From positions 1 to 24,003 of the forward strand of contig CAZWVT010000027.1 of assembly GCA_964636665.1 (NCBI GenBank): DNA of 24,003 nucleotides, in the 5' to 3' direction. The translations under genes and the position numbers were made by a program. The stretch is from JAAYLC01 sp964636665. Its GTDB lineage: Bacteria; Bacteroidota; Bacteroidia; Flavobacteriales; Flavobacteriaceae. Positions 13,382-21,493 of this stretch are shown in pieces. Numbering within the stretch: the first letter of the stretch is position 1; the number at the start of each line of letters is the position of its first letter. Under the pieces are notes generated by a model. That model did no database searches. It was not told the DNA's origin and saw only the letters and a list, made by a program, of their open reading frames with translations.

Positions 13382-13511
13382 TTTATTTATACTATTTCGA
13401 TATTTATTAACTTTTTGGTTTAATAAAATCAAAAAAACAAGAATATCAAAGTTTTCTTAACGTCAGTTATTCATTGATTGAAATTTCTATCTTTATATAA
13501 ATTAAAAACCA

Positions 13512-15173
13512 ATGAGTATTCTACCGGACGAATATGACAAATACATTCGCTTTTTCAGATTTATCATAAAATACTGGAACAGTCAGCTTTTTACTGCTGT
13601 AAATGACGAGGATGTAAATTTAGATAATTTAGACCCGAAAGATTTAGATCCTTCACCAGAAGAATTAACGGAGGATTTGCAAAAAATGGGTCCCACCTAT
13701 GTGAAACTTGGTCAATTGTTATCTACTCGACCGGATATCCTTCCCCAGCCCTATCTCGATGCTTTAGCAGAACTTCAAGATGACGGCGATGTTATACCTT
13801 ATCGGGAAGTTGAAAAAATATTTTCAGAAGAAATCGGCATACGAATTTCCAAAGCATTTGAAACTTTTGAAGAAGAGCCGATGGCAAGTGCTTCAATTGG
13901 TCAAGTTCATTTGGCTACTTTGCGCTCCGGAAAAAAAGTAGCAGTAAAAATCCAACGTCCAGATGTGCGGAAACGATTTGTCGAAGATTTGGAAACTTTA
14001 ATGACAATTACTGAAAAAGCAGAAAAATACAATGAAACTGCAAGAAATTTTTCGGTTCATGAGATTATTGAAGAACTCCGTTATATTTTGTTGCAAGAGT
14101 TGGATTATGTTCAGGAAGCCCAAAATTTAGGTTTATTAAAAGAAAATTTAAAAGACTTCAAGTATCTGTTTGTTCCCGCTCCAATTCCTAATTATTATTC
14201 ACAACGGGTTTTGACTATGGAATACGCTGACGGGCAAAAAGTGACTTCAATTTCCACTGTAGCTTTAATGGAACTTCCTCGAAAAGCGTTCGTAGATGAT
14301 TTGGTAAAAGGCTATTTAAAACAAATTACCGTTGACGGATTTGCCCATGCCGATCCGCACCCCGGCAATGTCCATTTGACCAGAAATCATCAGTTGGCAC
14401 TTATGGATTTGGGCATGGTGGCTCGGTTTAGTCAAGATATGCAAGGGGATATTTTGAAAATTATGATTCATCTGGGCAATCACGAGAGCGACAGATTGGT
14501 GGATGTACTCATAGAAATGAGTACTTACGACGAAGACCAAGCCGATATTGAAAGATTCCGCAAGCATGTTTCCCGACTTGTACAGGAGAACAAAAACAGT
14601 AAAGCGAGCGAATTAAAAACAGGTCAATTAATTTTAAAATCAAATCAGATTGCCGCGCATAACGGGATTCACCTTCCAACGGAATTATCCATTTTGGGAA
14701 AAATTCTTTTAAACTTAGACCAGATTGTTGCCGTTTTGGCTCCCAACTACAATTTACAGAAAACAGTTCGCGACTATGTTCAAGACCTGTTTCGAAAGCG
14801 CGTTAAGAATGAAATTAAATCCGGTCATGTTTTAGAAACACTTCTTGAGAGTAAAGAATTTGCAGAGAGACTCCCCTATCGCTTAAATAAAATTTCAGAA
14901 AATCTCTCTCAAAACAAATTTAAAATTCAAGTAGATGCTTTTGACGAACATCGATTTGTTATAGCGTTGCAGAAAGTTGCCAACCGAATTGCTTTAGGAC
15001 TCATTATCGCTGCCTTGATTATTGGTGCTGCGATGTTGGTTCGTATTCCCAGCACTTGGAACATTTTTGGATATCCCTCTTTCGCTATTATCCTTTTCCT
15101 CTTTGCTGTTTCCATCGGTATTTATTTGGTATATACTATTTTATTCACGGATGAATCTAATGATAAACATTAA
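13512..15173 (+). CDS. AarF/UbiB (ABC1) family atypical kinase-like protein
   Basis: This 553-residue membrane-anchored atypical kinase has the family markers: GPTYVKLGQLLSTRPDILP at 60-78 (the KxGQ motif of UbiB proteins), the alanine-rich ASASIGQVH at 125-133 in place of a glycine loop, K146 in VAVKIQRP, HADPHPGN at about 279-286, and the metal-binding DLG at about 299-301. Two hydrophobic helices close the protein (around 492-511 and 524-545), anchoring it to the inner membrane. UbiB/COQ8 relatives support quinone synthesis or lipid homeostasis. Since this organism makes menaquinone (menC and menE in the window), the exact role here is open. A small membrane peptide gene starts 8 bases after the stop. 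A TATCTTTA element lies about 20 bases upstream of the ATG. Confidence 0.9.
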   Translation: MSILPDEYDKYIRFFRFIIKYWNSQLFTAVNDEDVNLDNLDPKDLDPSPEELTEDLQKMGPTYVKLGQLLSTRPDILPQPYLDALAELQDDGDVIPYREVEKIFSEEIGIRISKAFETFEEEPMASASIGQVHLATLRSGKKVAVKIQRPDVRKRFVEDLETLMTITEKAEKYNETARNFSVHEIIEELRYILLQELDYVQEAQNLGLLKENLKDFKYLFVPAPIPNYYSQRVLTMEYADGQKVTSISTVALMELPRKAFVDDLVKGYLKQITVDGFAHADPHPGNVHLTRNHQLALMDLGMVARFSQDMQGDILKIMIHLGNHESDRLVDVLIEMSTYDEDQADIERFRKHVSRLVQENKNSKASELKTGQLILKSNQIAAHNGIHLPTELSILGKILLNLDQIVAVLAPNYNLQKTVRDYVQDLFRKRVKNEIKSGHVLETLLESKEFAERLPYRLNKISENLSQNKFKIQVDAFDEHRFVIALQKVANRIALGLIIAALIIGAAMLVRIPSTWNIFGYPSFAIILFLFAVSIGIYLVYTILFTDESNDKH

Positions 15174-15181
15174 TAATTTAT

Positions 15182-15310
15182 ATGAAAAAAATATTTCGTG
15201 CGCTTTTGGCCGGATGGGGAACTAAAAAGTTGTCCGGCGGAAGATGCGGATGTATAGGCACAATTGTACTGTTCATCTTATTATATTGGTTGCTTGGTTT
15301 TGTATTTTAG
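15182..15310 (+). CDS. 42-residue small membrane protein, Gly/Leu rich
   Basis: ATG 15182 to TAG 15308-15310 encodes a peptide that starts MKKIFRALLAGWGTKKLSGG, then has RCGCIG, and ends in a hydrophobic helix (VLFILLYWLLGFVF). The layout (basic amphipathic N-terminus, glycine hinge, C-terminal membrane helix) resembles small proteins I remember as frequent in Flavobacteriia (AGWGAKKLGGGC...WWLLG). It follows the UbiB-like gene by 8 bases, so co-transcription and perhaps functional coupling at the membrane are likely. It is easily missed by gene finders because of its length. No function is known to me. Confidence 0.65.
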   Translation: MKKIFRALLAGWGTKKLSGGRCGCIGTIVLFILLYWLLGFVF

Positions 15311-15368
15311 AATACTGATTTAACAGAAAAATAGCATTCGTTAACTTAAACTTGGTGATGTCAATCAA

Positions 15369-15376
15369 TACATTTG
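15369..15376 (+). promoter_or_regulatory. TAnnTTTG -7 element (TACATTTG)
   Basis: This is a perfect -7 consensus 29 bases before the ATG of the OmpA-type lipoprotein gene. No clear -33 element at normal spacing. Confidence 0.5.
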
Positions 15377-15405
15377 AATTAATAAACCAATAAAAAATAC
15401 GAGCT

Positions 15406-16242
15406 ATGAGCAATTTAATGAAAATCGGATTATTATCAATGGTAATAGTCGCTTCATCATGTGTATCGAAAAAAAAGTACACAACCCTTGAAAATCAGTA
15501 CAATGAAACACGTTCTACTTTAGCGAAAACACAAATGGAAAAGGAAGAGATTGAAGCTAAATATGCACGTATAGAATCACGTGTTGCAGATTACAACTCA
15601 AGAATTCAATCGTTGACGGAAAGCAATCAAACGAGATTACAAAATATAGAGGGGATGGCTATTTCGGACAGCGACCGTGCAAAAATGCGTCAAGCTTTAA
15701 AAAATGTCGATCAAGACAAACTTAGAGAAGCAAAGACATTAAAAGATTCAATGAATCTAATTGTATCTTATAATTTAAAAAAGAATTTAGACGGCTCCAT
15801 TGCAGAAGATGACGACATTGATGTAACCATAGATGAGACCGTTGTTATGATTACCATTTCCGATAAATTATTATTTCGTTCCGGAAGTGCTGTTGTAAAT
15901 CCAAGAGCCAATAATTTATTGCAGAGATTGGCAGATGTAATAAACAGTGAGCCCGCAATGGAGGTATTGGTTGAAGGTCATACAGATAATCAAACCGTGA
16001 AGCCTGGTTCTTATGTAAAAGATAACTGGGAATTAAGCGTAGCCAGATCTACTGCGGTTATTCGTAAGTTGCAAAATGATTACAATGTCGATTCTTCCAA
16101 ACTAATTGCAGCCGGACGAAGCAGTTATCATCCATTAGTAGATAATGATACCGCAGAAAATCGTGCAAAAAATCGGCGTACGCGTATTGTAATTCTTCCC
16201 AATTTGGATAAATTTCTTGCACTACTTGCTGATTCAGAATAG
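15406..16242 (+). CDS. OmpA-domain peptidoglycan-binding lipoprotein
   Basis: This 278-residue protein has a signal peptide with lipobox ending in ASSC (Cys19), a coiled-coil region at about 22-110 rich in E/K/Q/R (TLAKTQMEKEEIEAKYARIE), and a C-terminal OmpA/MotB domain from about 140. The latter includes LLFRSGSAVVNPRA, the peptidoglycan-contacting VEGHTDNQTV at about 188-197, NWELSVARSTAVIRKL, and NRRTRIVILP. It most likely links the outer membrane to peptidoglycan. I chose ATG 15406; an in-frame ATG four codons later (MKIGLLS) is also possible. A -7 element lies 29 bases upstream. The 12 bases at its start (TACGAGCTATGA) are identical to those at the lipoprotein gene starting at 6285 on the other strand. 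Confidence 0.9.
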   Translation: MSNLMKIGLLSMVIVASSCVSKKKYTTLENQYNETRSTLAKTQMEKEEIEAKYARIESRVADYNSRIQSLTESNQTRLQNIEGMAISDSDRAKMRQALKNVDQDKLREAKTLKDSMNLIVSYNLKKNLDGSIAEDDDIDVTIDETVVMITISDKLLFRSGSAVVNPRANNLLQRLADVINSEPAMEVLVEGHTDNQTVKPGSYVKDNWELSVARSTAVIRKLQNDYNVDSSKLIAAGRSSYHPLVDNDTAENRAKNRRTRIVILPNLDKFLALLADSE

Positions 16243-16283
16243 TTTTTATTCTGTTATTGATTATAAATTTCAGTGAATAGATT

Positions 16284-16317
16284 AAAAAGATAGGGATGTA
16301 TTTCTCTATCTTTTTTT
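16284..16317 (+). terminator. Intrinsic terminator of the OmpA-type gene
   Basis: AAAAAGATAG (16284-16293) pairs with CTATCTTTTT (16306-16315) around a 12-nt loop, and the T-run continues to 16317. Classical form. Confidence 0.85.
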
Positions 16318-16332
16318 CATTCCACTATACGT

Positions 16333-16346
16333 ACCGATATATCGGT
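16333..16346. promoter_or_regulatory. Perfect 14-bp palindrome ACCGATATATCGGT
   Basis: A fully self-complementary 14-mer with no loop lies between the two terminators of a convergent pair. The lack of a loop argues against an RNA terminator and for a protein binding site or chance. It is not upstream of any gene in the window. Confidence 0.3.
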
Positions 16347-16486
16347 TCTTACAGAAATTTAGACCTCTGAAAATCGGTAAGAAAAGATACGCTTTCGCAC
16401 CCCAGCAGGGATTCTGATATATTTATTGACGCCTTTTTGAAATTAAAGTAAGATGTCTTTTACTTTTATCAACCTTCACAAATTTA

Positions 16487-16519
16487 AAGAAGCTGCCTCA
16501 AATAATGAGACAGCTTCTT
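16487..16519 (-). terminator. Hairpin terminator of the two-component operon
   Basis: AAGAAGCTG (16487-16495) pairs with CAGCTTCTT (16511-16519); after one mismatch, three more pairs (CTC/GAG) extend the stem. It lies about 40 bases past the response-regulator stop on the minus strand and is followed on that strand by TTTAAATTT. Confidence 0.75.
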
Positions 16520-16561
16520 AGTTTGACACTTCTATCTTAATGATTTATTTATTGGGTTAGT

Positions 16562-17278
16562 TTAGTTATCTACCTCATCTTTAACAACAAGTCGGAAACC
16601 TTCTCCGTGAATATTCACGATTTCCACACCATCGTCTTTGCTGAGGTATTTTCTTAATTTGGCGATGTAAACATCCATACTTCTCGAAGTAAAATAATTA
16701 TCATCTCTCCAAATTTTAGTGAGTGCCAATTCTCTTGGCATCAAATCATTTTTATGAAGCGCCAAAAGTCTGAGAAGTTCATTCTCCTTAGGAGATAATT
16801 TGATAGGATCCTCATCTTTATAAGTCAAAAATCTGAGTTTTGAATTTAAAAAGAAATTCCCTATTTCAAATTCAAACTGTTTGCTGTCAGCAATAGAATC
16901 AGTGGCTTTTCTTTGAATGATTGCTTTAATCTTCATCAAAAGTACTTCAGAGTCAAAAGGTTTGTTTAAATAGTCATCTGCTCCTACTTTGTAACCTTTG
17001 AGTACGTCTTCTTTCATTGCCTTGGCAGTCAGAAAAATAATGGGGATATCTTCGTTTTTATCTCGAATCTCTTTCGCCAATGTAAAACCGTCTTTATACG
17101 GCATCATCACATCTAAGATACACAAATCAAAATCGTCTTTCTTAAACTTTTCAAAGCCTTCCATACCGTTTTTTGCATGTGTGACTATATAGTCATTCAT
17201 TGCTAAATAATCCTTTAGCACGGTTCCGAAATTTGGGTCATCCTCAACGAGAAGAATTTTTTTGTTTTCTGTTTCCAT
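16562..17278 (-). CDS. OmpR/PhoB-family response regulator (RprY-like)
   Basis: This 238-residue DNA-binding response regulator has a receiver domain with the acidic pocket at D13-D14 (VEDDPNF), the phospho-acceptor D56 in CILDVMMP, T84 and K106 in LNKPFDSEVLL. A winged-helix effector domain starts at about 140: IKLSPKENELLRLLALH, SRSMDVYIAKLRKYL, and IVNIHGEGFRLVV near the end. It lies 12 bases downstream of the histidine kinase gene on the same strand and is clearly its partner. In Bacteroidota such pairs are called RprX/RprY, and their targets are often envelope or redox genes. The target here is unknown. Confidence 0.93.
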   Translation of the reverse strand: METENKKILLVEDDPNFGTVLKDYLAMNDYIVTHAKNGMEGFEKFKKDDFDLCILDVMMPYKDGFTLAKEIRDKNEDIPIIFLTAKAMKEDVLKGYKVGADDYLNKPFDSEVLLMKIKAIIQRKATDSIADSKQFEFEIGNFFLNSKLRFLTYKDEDPIKLSPKENELLRLLALHKNDLMPRELALTKIWRDDNYFTSRSMDVYIAKLRKYLSKDDGVEIVNIHGEGFRLVVKDEVDN

Positions 17279-17290
17279 GGTTATTATATA

Positions 17291-18853
17291 TTAAGATATT
17301 AAGTGTAATTTTATTATAAATGTACTTCCTTTTCCTTTTTCGCTTTCTACAGTGATTTCAGCATCGTGATCATCGAGAATACTTTTAACGTATGCCAATC
17401 CGAGACCATGTCCTTTTACGTTATGAATATCGCCGGTGTGTTCACGATAAAACTTTTCAAATATTCTTTTTTGAACAACTTTACTCATTCCCGGTCCTTG
17501 ATCGCGTATTTTTAATATGACTTTATCTTTGCTATTTTCGGTATAAACATCAATTTTAGGTGGTTCTTCAGTCGAATATTTTATAGCATTGTCCAAAATA
17601 TTTATGATGACATTTGTCAAATGTGAACGATTTGCCCAGACGGTATTTTTTAAAGCTCCAAAATGTGTTTTGATATATCCTCCACTGTTTTCCACCATCA
17701 GTATCAAATGATTGATTGCATCTTCAGTAATTTCTTTTAAGTCAACCGGTTCTTTTTGCAAATCCAATTCATTTTTTTCCAATTTTGAAATTCGGAGAAC
17801 ATTCTCAACCTGCGCATGCATCCTTTTATTCTCATCTCGAATCATTGTCAGATAGCGGTCAACAAGTTCACTTTTTTCCCGGATTTTAGGGTTTTTCAAT
17901 GAATCTAAAACCAAATTTATCGTTGCGATTGGCGTTTTAAATTCATGCGTCATATTGTTTATAAAATCACTTTTAATTTGTGATATCTGACGTTGTTTAT
18001 AGATTTGTGAAATCGCTCCGCCATAAGCTATTACAATAATTGACGTAAAGATAAGCGACAATATTGTCATCGCCATTACATCGTCAAATATCACTTTTCT
18101 TAAATTTGGAAAATCTACATAAAGCTCATAACTGCTATTGGTGTCATTTACAAATAAAGGAACAATGTAAGTACTCTCCGGATGCATCTTATAATTTTCT
18201 GAACGTACTTTGGTTTCAATCCCGTTGCTGTAAACAGCAAATTCAAAATTGACATCCATTCCATTTTTGTCCAACTCGGCAATCATTAAATCTTCAATAT
18301 TTTCCGGACTGATTCTTTTATATATCGGCGTATAAGCTGTGATGTCTCCAATAAAACTTTCAAATTGATTCCGTTCGTAATCTTTTAAGCGGGTAAACGT
18401 TTCTACATTGGTCTGTGTTATTGGCGATCCGTCCAATCCGGACATCACTTTAGTTTGTGTTTTTCTGTTGGTCAGCTTTCTAAATCGTATGCTGTCGGTA
18501 CCCACATCAAAAACACCGCTTGAAAGTTTAAAATCTTGTTCTAACAAACCGTCGGTAAAAATTTGAGTTTCGTTGGTTTCATTGTTTCTCGTTCTATATG
18601 CTAATTCCGTAAAAGATACATTATCCGGAACGGACAACGTATCAAGATAAGAACTGTATATTTTATAATATTCCTCCACCTCTTTTAGTTGTATTTTTTT
18701 TGATACTGAAAGAAGTACTTGTCTGACATTTACTGTAAATTGATCTTCCTTTGCCTTATAAGCATCATTAATCCAATACAACTGAAGAAAAACAATACCT
18801 ATTAAAGACAAACTCATTAATACAATGAGAATTACGAATAATTTTTTATTCAT
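17291..18853 (-). CDS. Membrane sensor histidine kinase (RprX-like)
   Basis: This 520-residue sensor kinase has a first membrane helix at about 5-27 (VILIVLMSLSLIGIVFLQLYWI), a large extracytoplasmic sensor region to about 253 with no named domain visible, and a second helix at about 258-282. The dimerisation box IKSDFINNMTHEFKTPIATI carries the phospho-accepting His303, and the catalytic domain shows NVIINILDNAIKYS (N box), IRDQGPGM (G1) and GHGLGLAYVKSIL (G2). I chose the ATG at 18853 (MNKKLFVILIVLMSLSLIGI), the usual start of this family; an in-frame ATG at 18877 would place a perfect -7 element inside the gene. It is the first gene of a two-gene operon with the response regulator, directly after coaE on the same strand. 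Confidence 0.92.
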   Translation of the reverse strand: MNKKLFVILIVLMSLSLIGIVFLQLYWINDAYKAKEDQFTVNVRQVLLSVSKKIQLKEVEEYYKIYSSYLDTLSVPDNVSFTELAYRTRNNETNETQIFTDGLLEQDFKLSSGVFDVGTDSIRFRKLTNRKTQTKVMSGLDGSPITQTNVETFTRLKDYERNQFESFIGDITAYTPIYKRISPENIEDLMIAELDKNGMDVNFEFAVYSNGIETKVRSENYKMHPESTYIVPLFVNDTNSSYELYVDFPNLRKVIFDDVMAMTILSLIFTSIIVIAYGGAISQIYKQRQISQIKSDFINNMTHEFKTPIATINLVLDSLKNPKIREKSELVDRYLTMIRDENKRMHAQVENVLRISKLEKNELDLQKEPVDLKEITEDAINHLILMVENSGGYIKTHFGALKNTVWANRSHLTNVIINILDNAIKYSTEEPPKIDVYTENSKDKVILKIRDQGPGMSKVVQKRIFEKFYREHTGDIHNVKGHGLGLAYVKSILDDHDAEITVESEKGKGSTFIIKLHLIS

Positions 18854-18857
18854 ATCC

Positions 18858-18865
18858 CAAATGTA
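18858..18865 (-). promoter_or_regulatory. TAnnTTTG -7 element (TACATTTG) abutting the kinase start
   Basis: On the minus strand TACATTTG ends only 4 bases before the ATG at 18853. If used, the transcript would be leaderless or nearly so. It may also be chance, since the bases could encode residues of an alternative longer N-terminus. Confidence 0.35.
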
Positions 18866-18883
18866 TGATTTTAACATTTACTT

Positions 18884-18904
18884 CTTTTGGGTTTTAACCA
18901 AAAG
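18884..18904. repeat. 7-bp inverted repeat between coaE and the kinase gene
   Basis: CTTTTGG (18884-18890) and CCAAAAG (18898-18904) are perfect inverted arms around a 7-nt spacer. It lies just past the coaE stop and just upstream of the kinase gene's candidate -7 element, so it could be a weak terminator or an operator. Confidence 0.35.
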
Positions 18905-18923
18905 TTAACAAAACGGAGTCTTT

Positions 18924-19517
18924 TTATGAGTTTTTTAATAAATTCATGTGAAGTGTTTCTACTTGGCTGTAAGTGTGTGCGATATCTGTATTTTCAATTA
19001 TAAAATCCGATAGTTTTCTTTTTTTTTCTTCTGACCATTGATTTTTCATCCGACTGAGAACTTCCTCCCTCGAAACTTTATCTCGATTCATTACTCTTTT
19101 TATGCGAATTTCTTCGGGTGCAGTTACCAAAATCACTTTATCACAATTTTTATGACTTCCGCTTTCAAAGAGAATTGCAGCTTCTTTTAAAACATAAGGA
19201 ACTGTTTGTAATGCTGTCCATTTTTCAAAATGCTTGGCAACTTCCGGGTGAATAAGGTTATTGACCTTAGCTAATAATTCGGCATCATTAAAAATCATTG
19301 AAGCCATTTTTTTACGATTTAGCTTTCCATCCGCTGAATAAATTGTGCCTCCAAGAAGCTTTTTTAATCCTTTAATTATTGTTTTGGAAGTATCGTTTAA
19401 TTTCTTTGCCTCTTCATCGGCAATGTAAACAGGAACTCCCAAATCCTGAAACATTTTAGCTACTGTAGTTTTTCCGCTTCCGATTCCTCCTGTAAGTCCA
19501 ATAATTTTAGGTTTCAT
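18924..19517 (-). CDS. coaE: Dephospho-CoA kinase
   Basis: This 197-residue P-loop kinase catalyses the last step of coenzyme A synthesis (dephospho-CoA + ATP to CoA). The Walker A motif is GGIGSGKTT at 10-18. VYIADEEAKKL at 30-40 carries the substrate-binding aspartate, HPEVAKHFEKW is in the middle, and VILVTAPEEIRIKRVMNRDK followed by SREEVLSRMKNQW matches the lid and CoA-domain region. The length is standard. It lies 4 bases downstream of the YbbR-domain gene, an adjacency that I recall as common in Bacteroidota, so the two are translationally close and co-transcribed. Confidence 0.95.
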   Translation of the reverse strand: MKPKIIGLTGGIGSGKTTVAKMFQDLGVPVYIADEEAKKLNDTSKTIIKGLKKLLGGTIYSADGKLNRKKMASMIFNDAELLAKVNNLIHPEVAKHFEKWTALQTVPYVLKEAAILFESGSHKNCDKVILVTAPEEIRIKRVMNRDKVSREEVLSRMKNQWSEEKKRKLSDFIIENTDIAHTYSQVETLHMNLLKNS

Positions 19518-19521
19518 CCGC

Positions 19522-20472
19522 TTAATTTTTTAGAATAAAATAATCTACTTTTTTAGGATTTATAGAAATATTGACTGCGCCGGGTGGTTTTCTGATAAGT
19601 TCCGGAAGTAAAAAGTTTTGATTTTCCTTTTGCTTTGAATAATCACATATTACCTTAAAGTTTTCTTTGGTCACTTGAGAAAATTCAGAAATACTGATAT
19701 CAAAACTGACAGTAACATGAGCCGGAACTATCTTTACCTCAAGATTCGGAGGCAAATTGATTATTTCTACGGGCAAGGTGAATTGTTCTTGGGCAAATTC
19801 TGAAACTTCCCACTGAATTTCAACCTCAGAAGGCGTTATCGATACGACTTCCTCATTCGGTTTTTCAACAGCGATTTTTTCTGAAATATTATTTTCTACA
19901 CCTTTTAAAGAAAGTGTTTCTGTATAAACTGTATCAATTTCATTGATGATTTCCTTAGCACCGGTAATAACAATCGAATCGGGAATAATTTGATACGATT
20001 CTATCCCTTTAAATCCTTCTTTAAATTCTATATCCGTATATGCCAATACGGGAACTTTCTTTTCGATAATTGGATTTAACTTTACAATTAACGGGTCGGG
20101 GAAAATATTTCGGATGTCCAAATACTTATTAAATTGATTTTCTATTTGTTGTTTTAACTCATTTTGATTGAGAAGAAAACTATCTCTTTCTTCAACATAG
20201 AATTCATTCACATAAATATCTACTTTGGGCTGTCTTAATTTATAATATAAAATCTCAAATCCATTAGCTGTAAGATCAAAATGAACCTCTTCAACATTGT
20301 TTTTATCCAATACTGCTGTTTGAGGCAAATTTTTATAATTTACCTGCGCCGTTAATGGAGCGGTAAATTCCCGACCAAATTTTGTCAAAATCCAAAATAA
20401 ACTTGCGATTCCAAGAAAAAACAGAAATCGTTTTATTTTTTGATTTGAAAGTCCTTTAAAAAATTTTGCCAT
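19522..20472 (-). CDS. YbbR-like domain protein
   Basis: This 316-residue protein is anchored by one N-terminal membrane helix (about 14-28: RFLFFLGIASLFWIL), with the rest outside the cytoplasm as repeated YbbR-type beta units. Visible pieces are FTAPLTAQVNYKNLP at 32-46, KKVPVLAYTDIEFKEGF, PDSIVITGAKEIINEIDTV at about 178-196, VSITPSEVEIQWEV, and FTLPVEIINLPPNLEVKIVP. In Firmicutes the YbbR protein CdaR regulates the diadenylate cyclase CdaA; no cyclase gene is present here, so that link is not supported in this window. It lies between the glycosyltransferase gene (25 bases) and coaE (4 bases). Confidence 0.88.
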   Translation of the reverse strand: MAKFFKGLSNQKIKRFLFFLGIASLFWILTKFGREFTAPLTAQVNYKNLPQTAVLDKNNVEEVHFDLTANGFEILYYKLRQPKVDIYVNEFYVEERDSFLLNQNELKQQIENQFNKYLDIRNIFPDPLIVKLNPIIEKKVPVLAYTDIEFKEGFKGIESYQIIPDSIVITGAKEIINEIDTVYTETLSLKGVENNISEKIAVEKPNEEVVSITPSEVEIQWEVSEFAQEQFTLPVEIINLPPNLEVKIVPAHVTVSFDISISEFSQVTKENFKVICDYSKQKENQNFLLPELIRKPPGAVNISINPKKVDYFILKN

Positions 20473-20497
20473 GGTTTTTTAATTGGAAACTTTAAAA

Positions 20498-21493
20498 TTA
20501 GTCAAAAAACAGAAAAGGAAATGCTTTTGCCGCATCTTTGTTTAAGATATGAACTTTTAAATACGATTGAAGAAAGGCTATTCCATAACCGAAAAACTGT
20601 ATAAAAACGGCAACCAAACTATAAATTCCGATTTGAATGCTGTTATTTTTCCACGTAGCATCAACCAAAATCAAAAACAAATACAACAAAAGTGGAATTA
20701 AAAAACAGCTGTGAATTACAATGCTCAATATGATAGTTGATAACACTCCAACAATAAACAAACTCGGAAACCAAAAAGTTATTTTGGCCGATGAAGGATG
20801 CCAACGGTTTAAAATCGGACGAACCAAGCCAAATTTTCTGACTTGCTGATAGAATTTTTTCCAGGAAATACGTCTTTTATGATAGACAAAAGCATTTGGT
20901 ATAAAAGCAGTTTCGTAGCCTGCTTTTAACAATCGTTGCGATAAATCGGGATCTTCCCCGGGATGAATTTTTCCGAATCCGCCTGTTTTCATAAATGCTT
21001 CTTTGGAAATTCCCATATTAAAACTTCTTGGTTCAAAACGCTGAAGTTGTTTTTTCCCGCCACGAATTCCGCCGGTGGTTAGAAATGAGGTCATCACATA
21101 ATTTATCGCTTTTTGCAAAGGCGAAAAACTTTCGTGTGCCGCATCCGGACCGCCGAAACAATGCACAAAATTTGAGTTTAAAAATTTATCTGCGACTTGC
21201 AAATAATTTGACGGAAGCAAACAATCAGAATCCAGAATGATAAAATAATTTCCCTTAGCGCGCTTCATTCCGTAATTTCTCGAATCTCCGGGACCTGAAT
21301 TTTCTTTTTTATAATATGAAATATTTAATTTTTTAAAGCCTTTAATCACACTTTCAGAAGATATGGAAGAACCGTCTTCTACAATTACAATTTCAAAATC
21401 CCGATGAAAATCAATTTTACTCATGCTTTCCAGAAGCTCCTGAATTTCTTGAGGACGATTATAAACGGGAATAATAAAAGAATACTGAATCAT
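20498..21493 (-). CDS. Family 2 glycosyltransferase with C-terminal membrane helices
   Basis: This 331-residue GT-A-fold transferase starts with YSFIIPVYNRPQEIQELLES and has the nucleotide-sugar aspartate in IVEDGSS at about 38-43, NSGPGDSRNYGMKRAKG at 65-81, the metal-binding D88-S-D90, GEDPDLSQRLLKAGY at about 179-193, and a QVRKFG motif close to 218 typical of processive GT2 enzymes. The C-terminal third has three or four hydrophobic helices, so it sits on the inner membrane. The sugar and acceptor are unknown; a polyprenyl or lipid acceptor is plausible. Its ATG overlaps the menE stop by 4 bases (ATGA), indicating translational coupling. Confidence 0.9.
   Translation of the reverse strand: MIQYSFIIPVYNRPQEIQELLESMSKIDFHRDFEIVIVEDGSSISSESVIKGFKKLNISYYKKENSGPGDSRNYGMKRAKGNYFIILDSDCLLPSNYLQVADKFLNSNFVHCFGGPDAAHESFSPLQKAINYVMTSFLTTGGIRGGKKQLQRFEPRSFNMGISKEAFMKTGGFGKIHPGEDPDLSQRLLKAGYETAFIPNAFVYHKRRISWKKFYQQVRKFGLVRPILNRWHPSSAKITFWFPSLFIVGVLSTIILSIVIHSCFLIPLLLYLFLILVDATWKNNSIQIGIYSLVAVFIQFFGYGIAFLQSYLKVHILNKDAAKAFPFLFFD

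Larger units (their letters stand above)
16243..16561. other. 319-bp convergent intergenic region
   Basis: This region separates the OmpA-type gene (plus) from the response-regulator gene (minus). It holds a terminator for each side (16284-16317 and 16487-16519) and a 14-bp perfect palindrome at 16333-16346. Between the palindrome and the second hairpin there is about 140 bp with no gene that I can identify. A GC-richer patch around 16395-16415 (CGCACCCCAGCAGGGA) stands out from its surroundings. Confidence 0.5.

Noticed and set aside
16395..16425. Reverse complement of the GC-richer patch (AATCCCTGCTGGGGTGC) resembles the T-arm and acceptor of a tRNA, possibly an attachment-site remnant.
   Set aside because: No matching 5' acceptor half, no GGTTCGA T-loop and no CCA in place; no integrase or mobile gene nearby. 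The similarity is too short to support.
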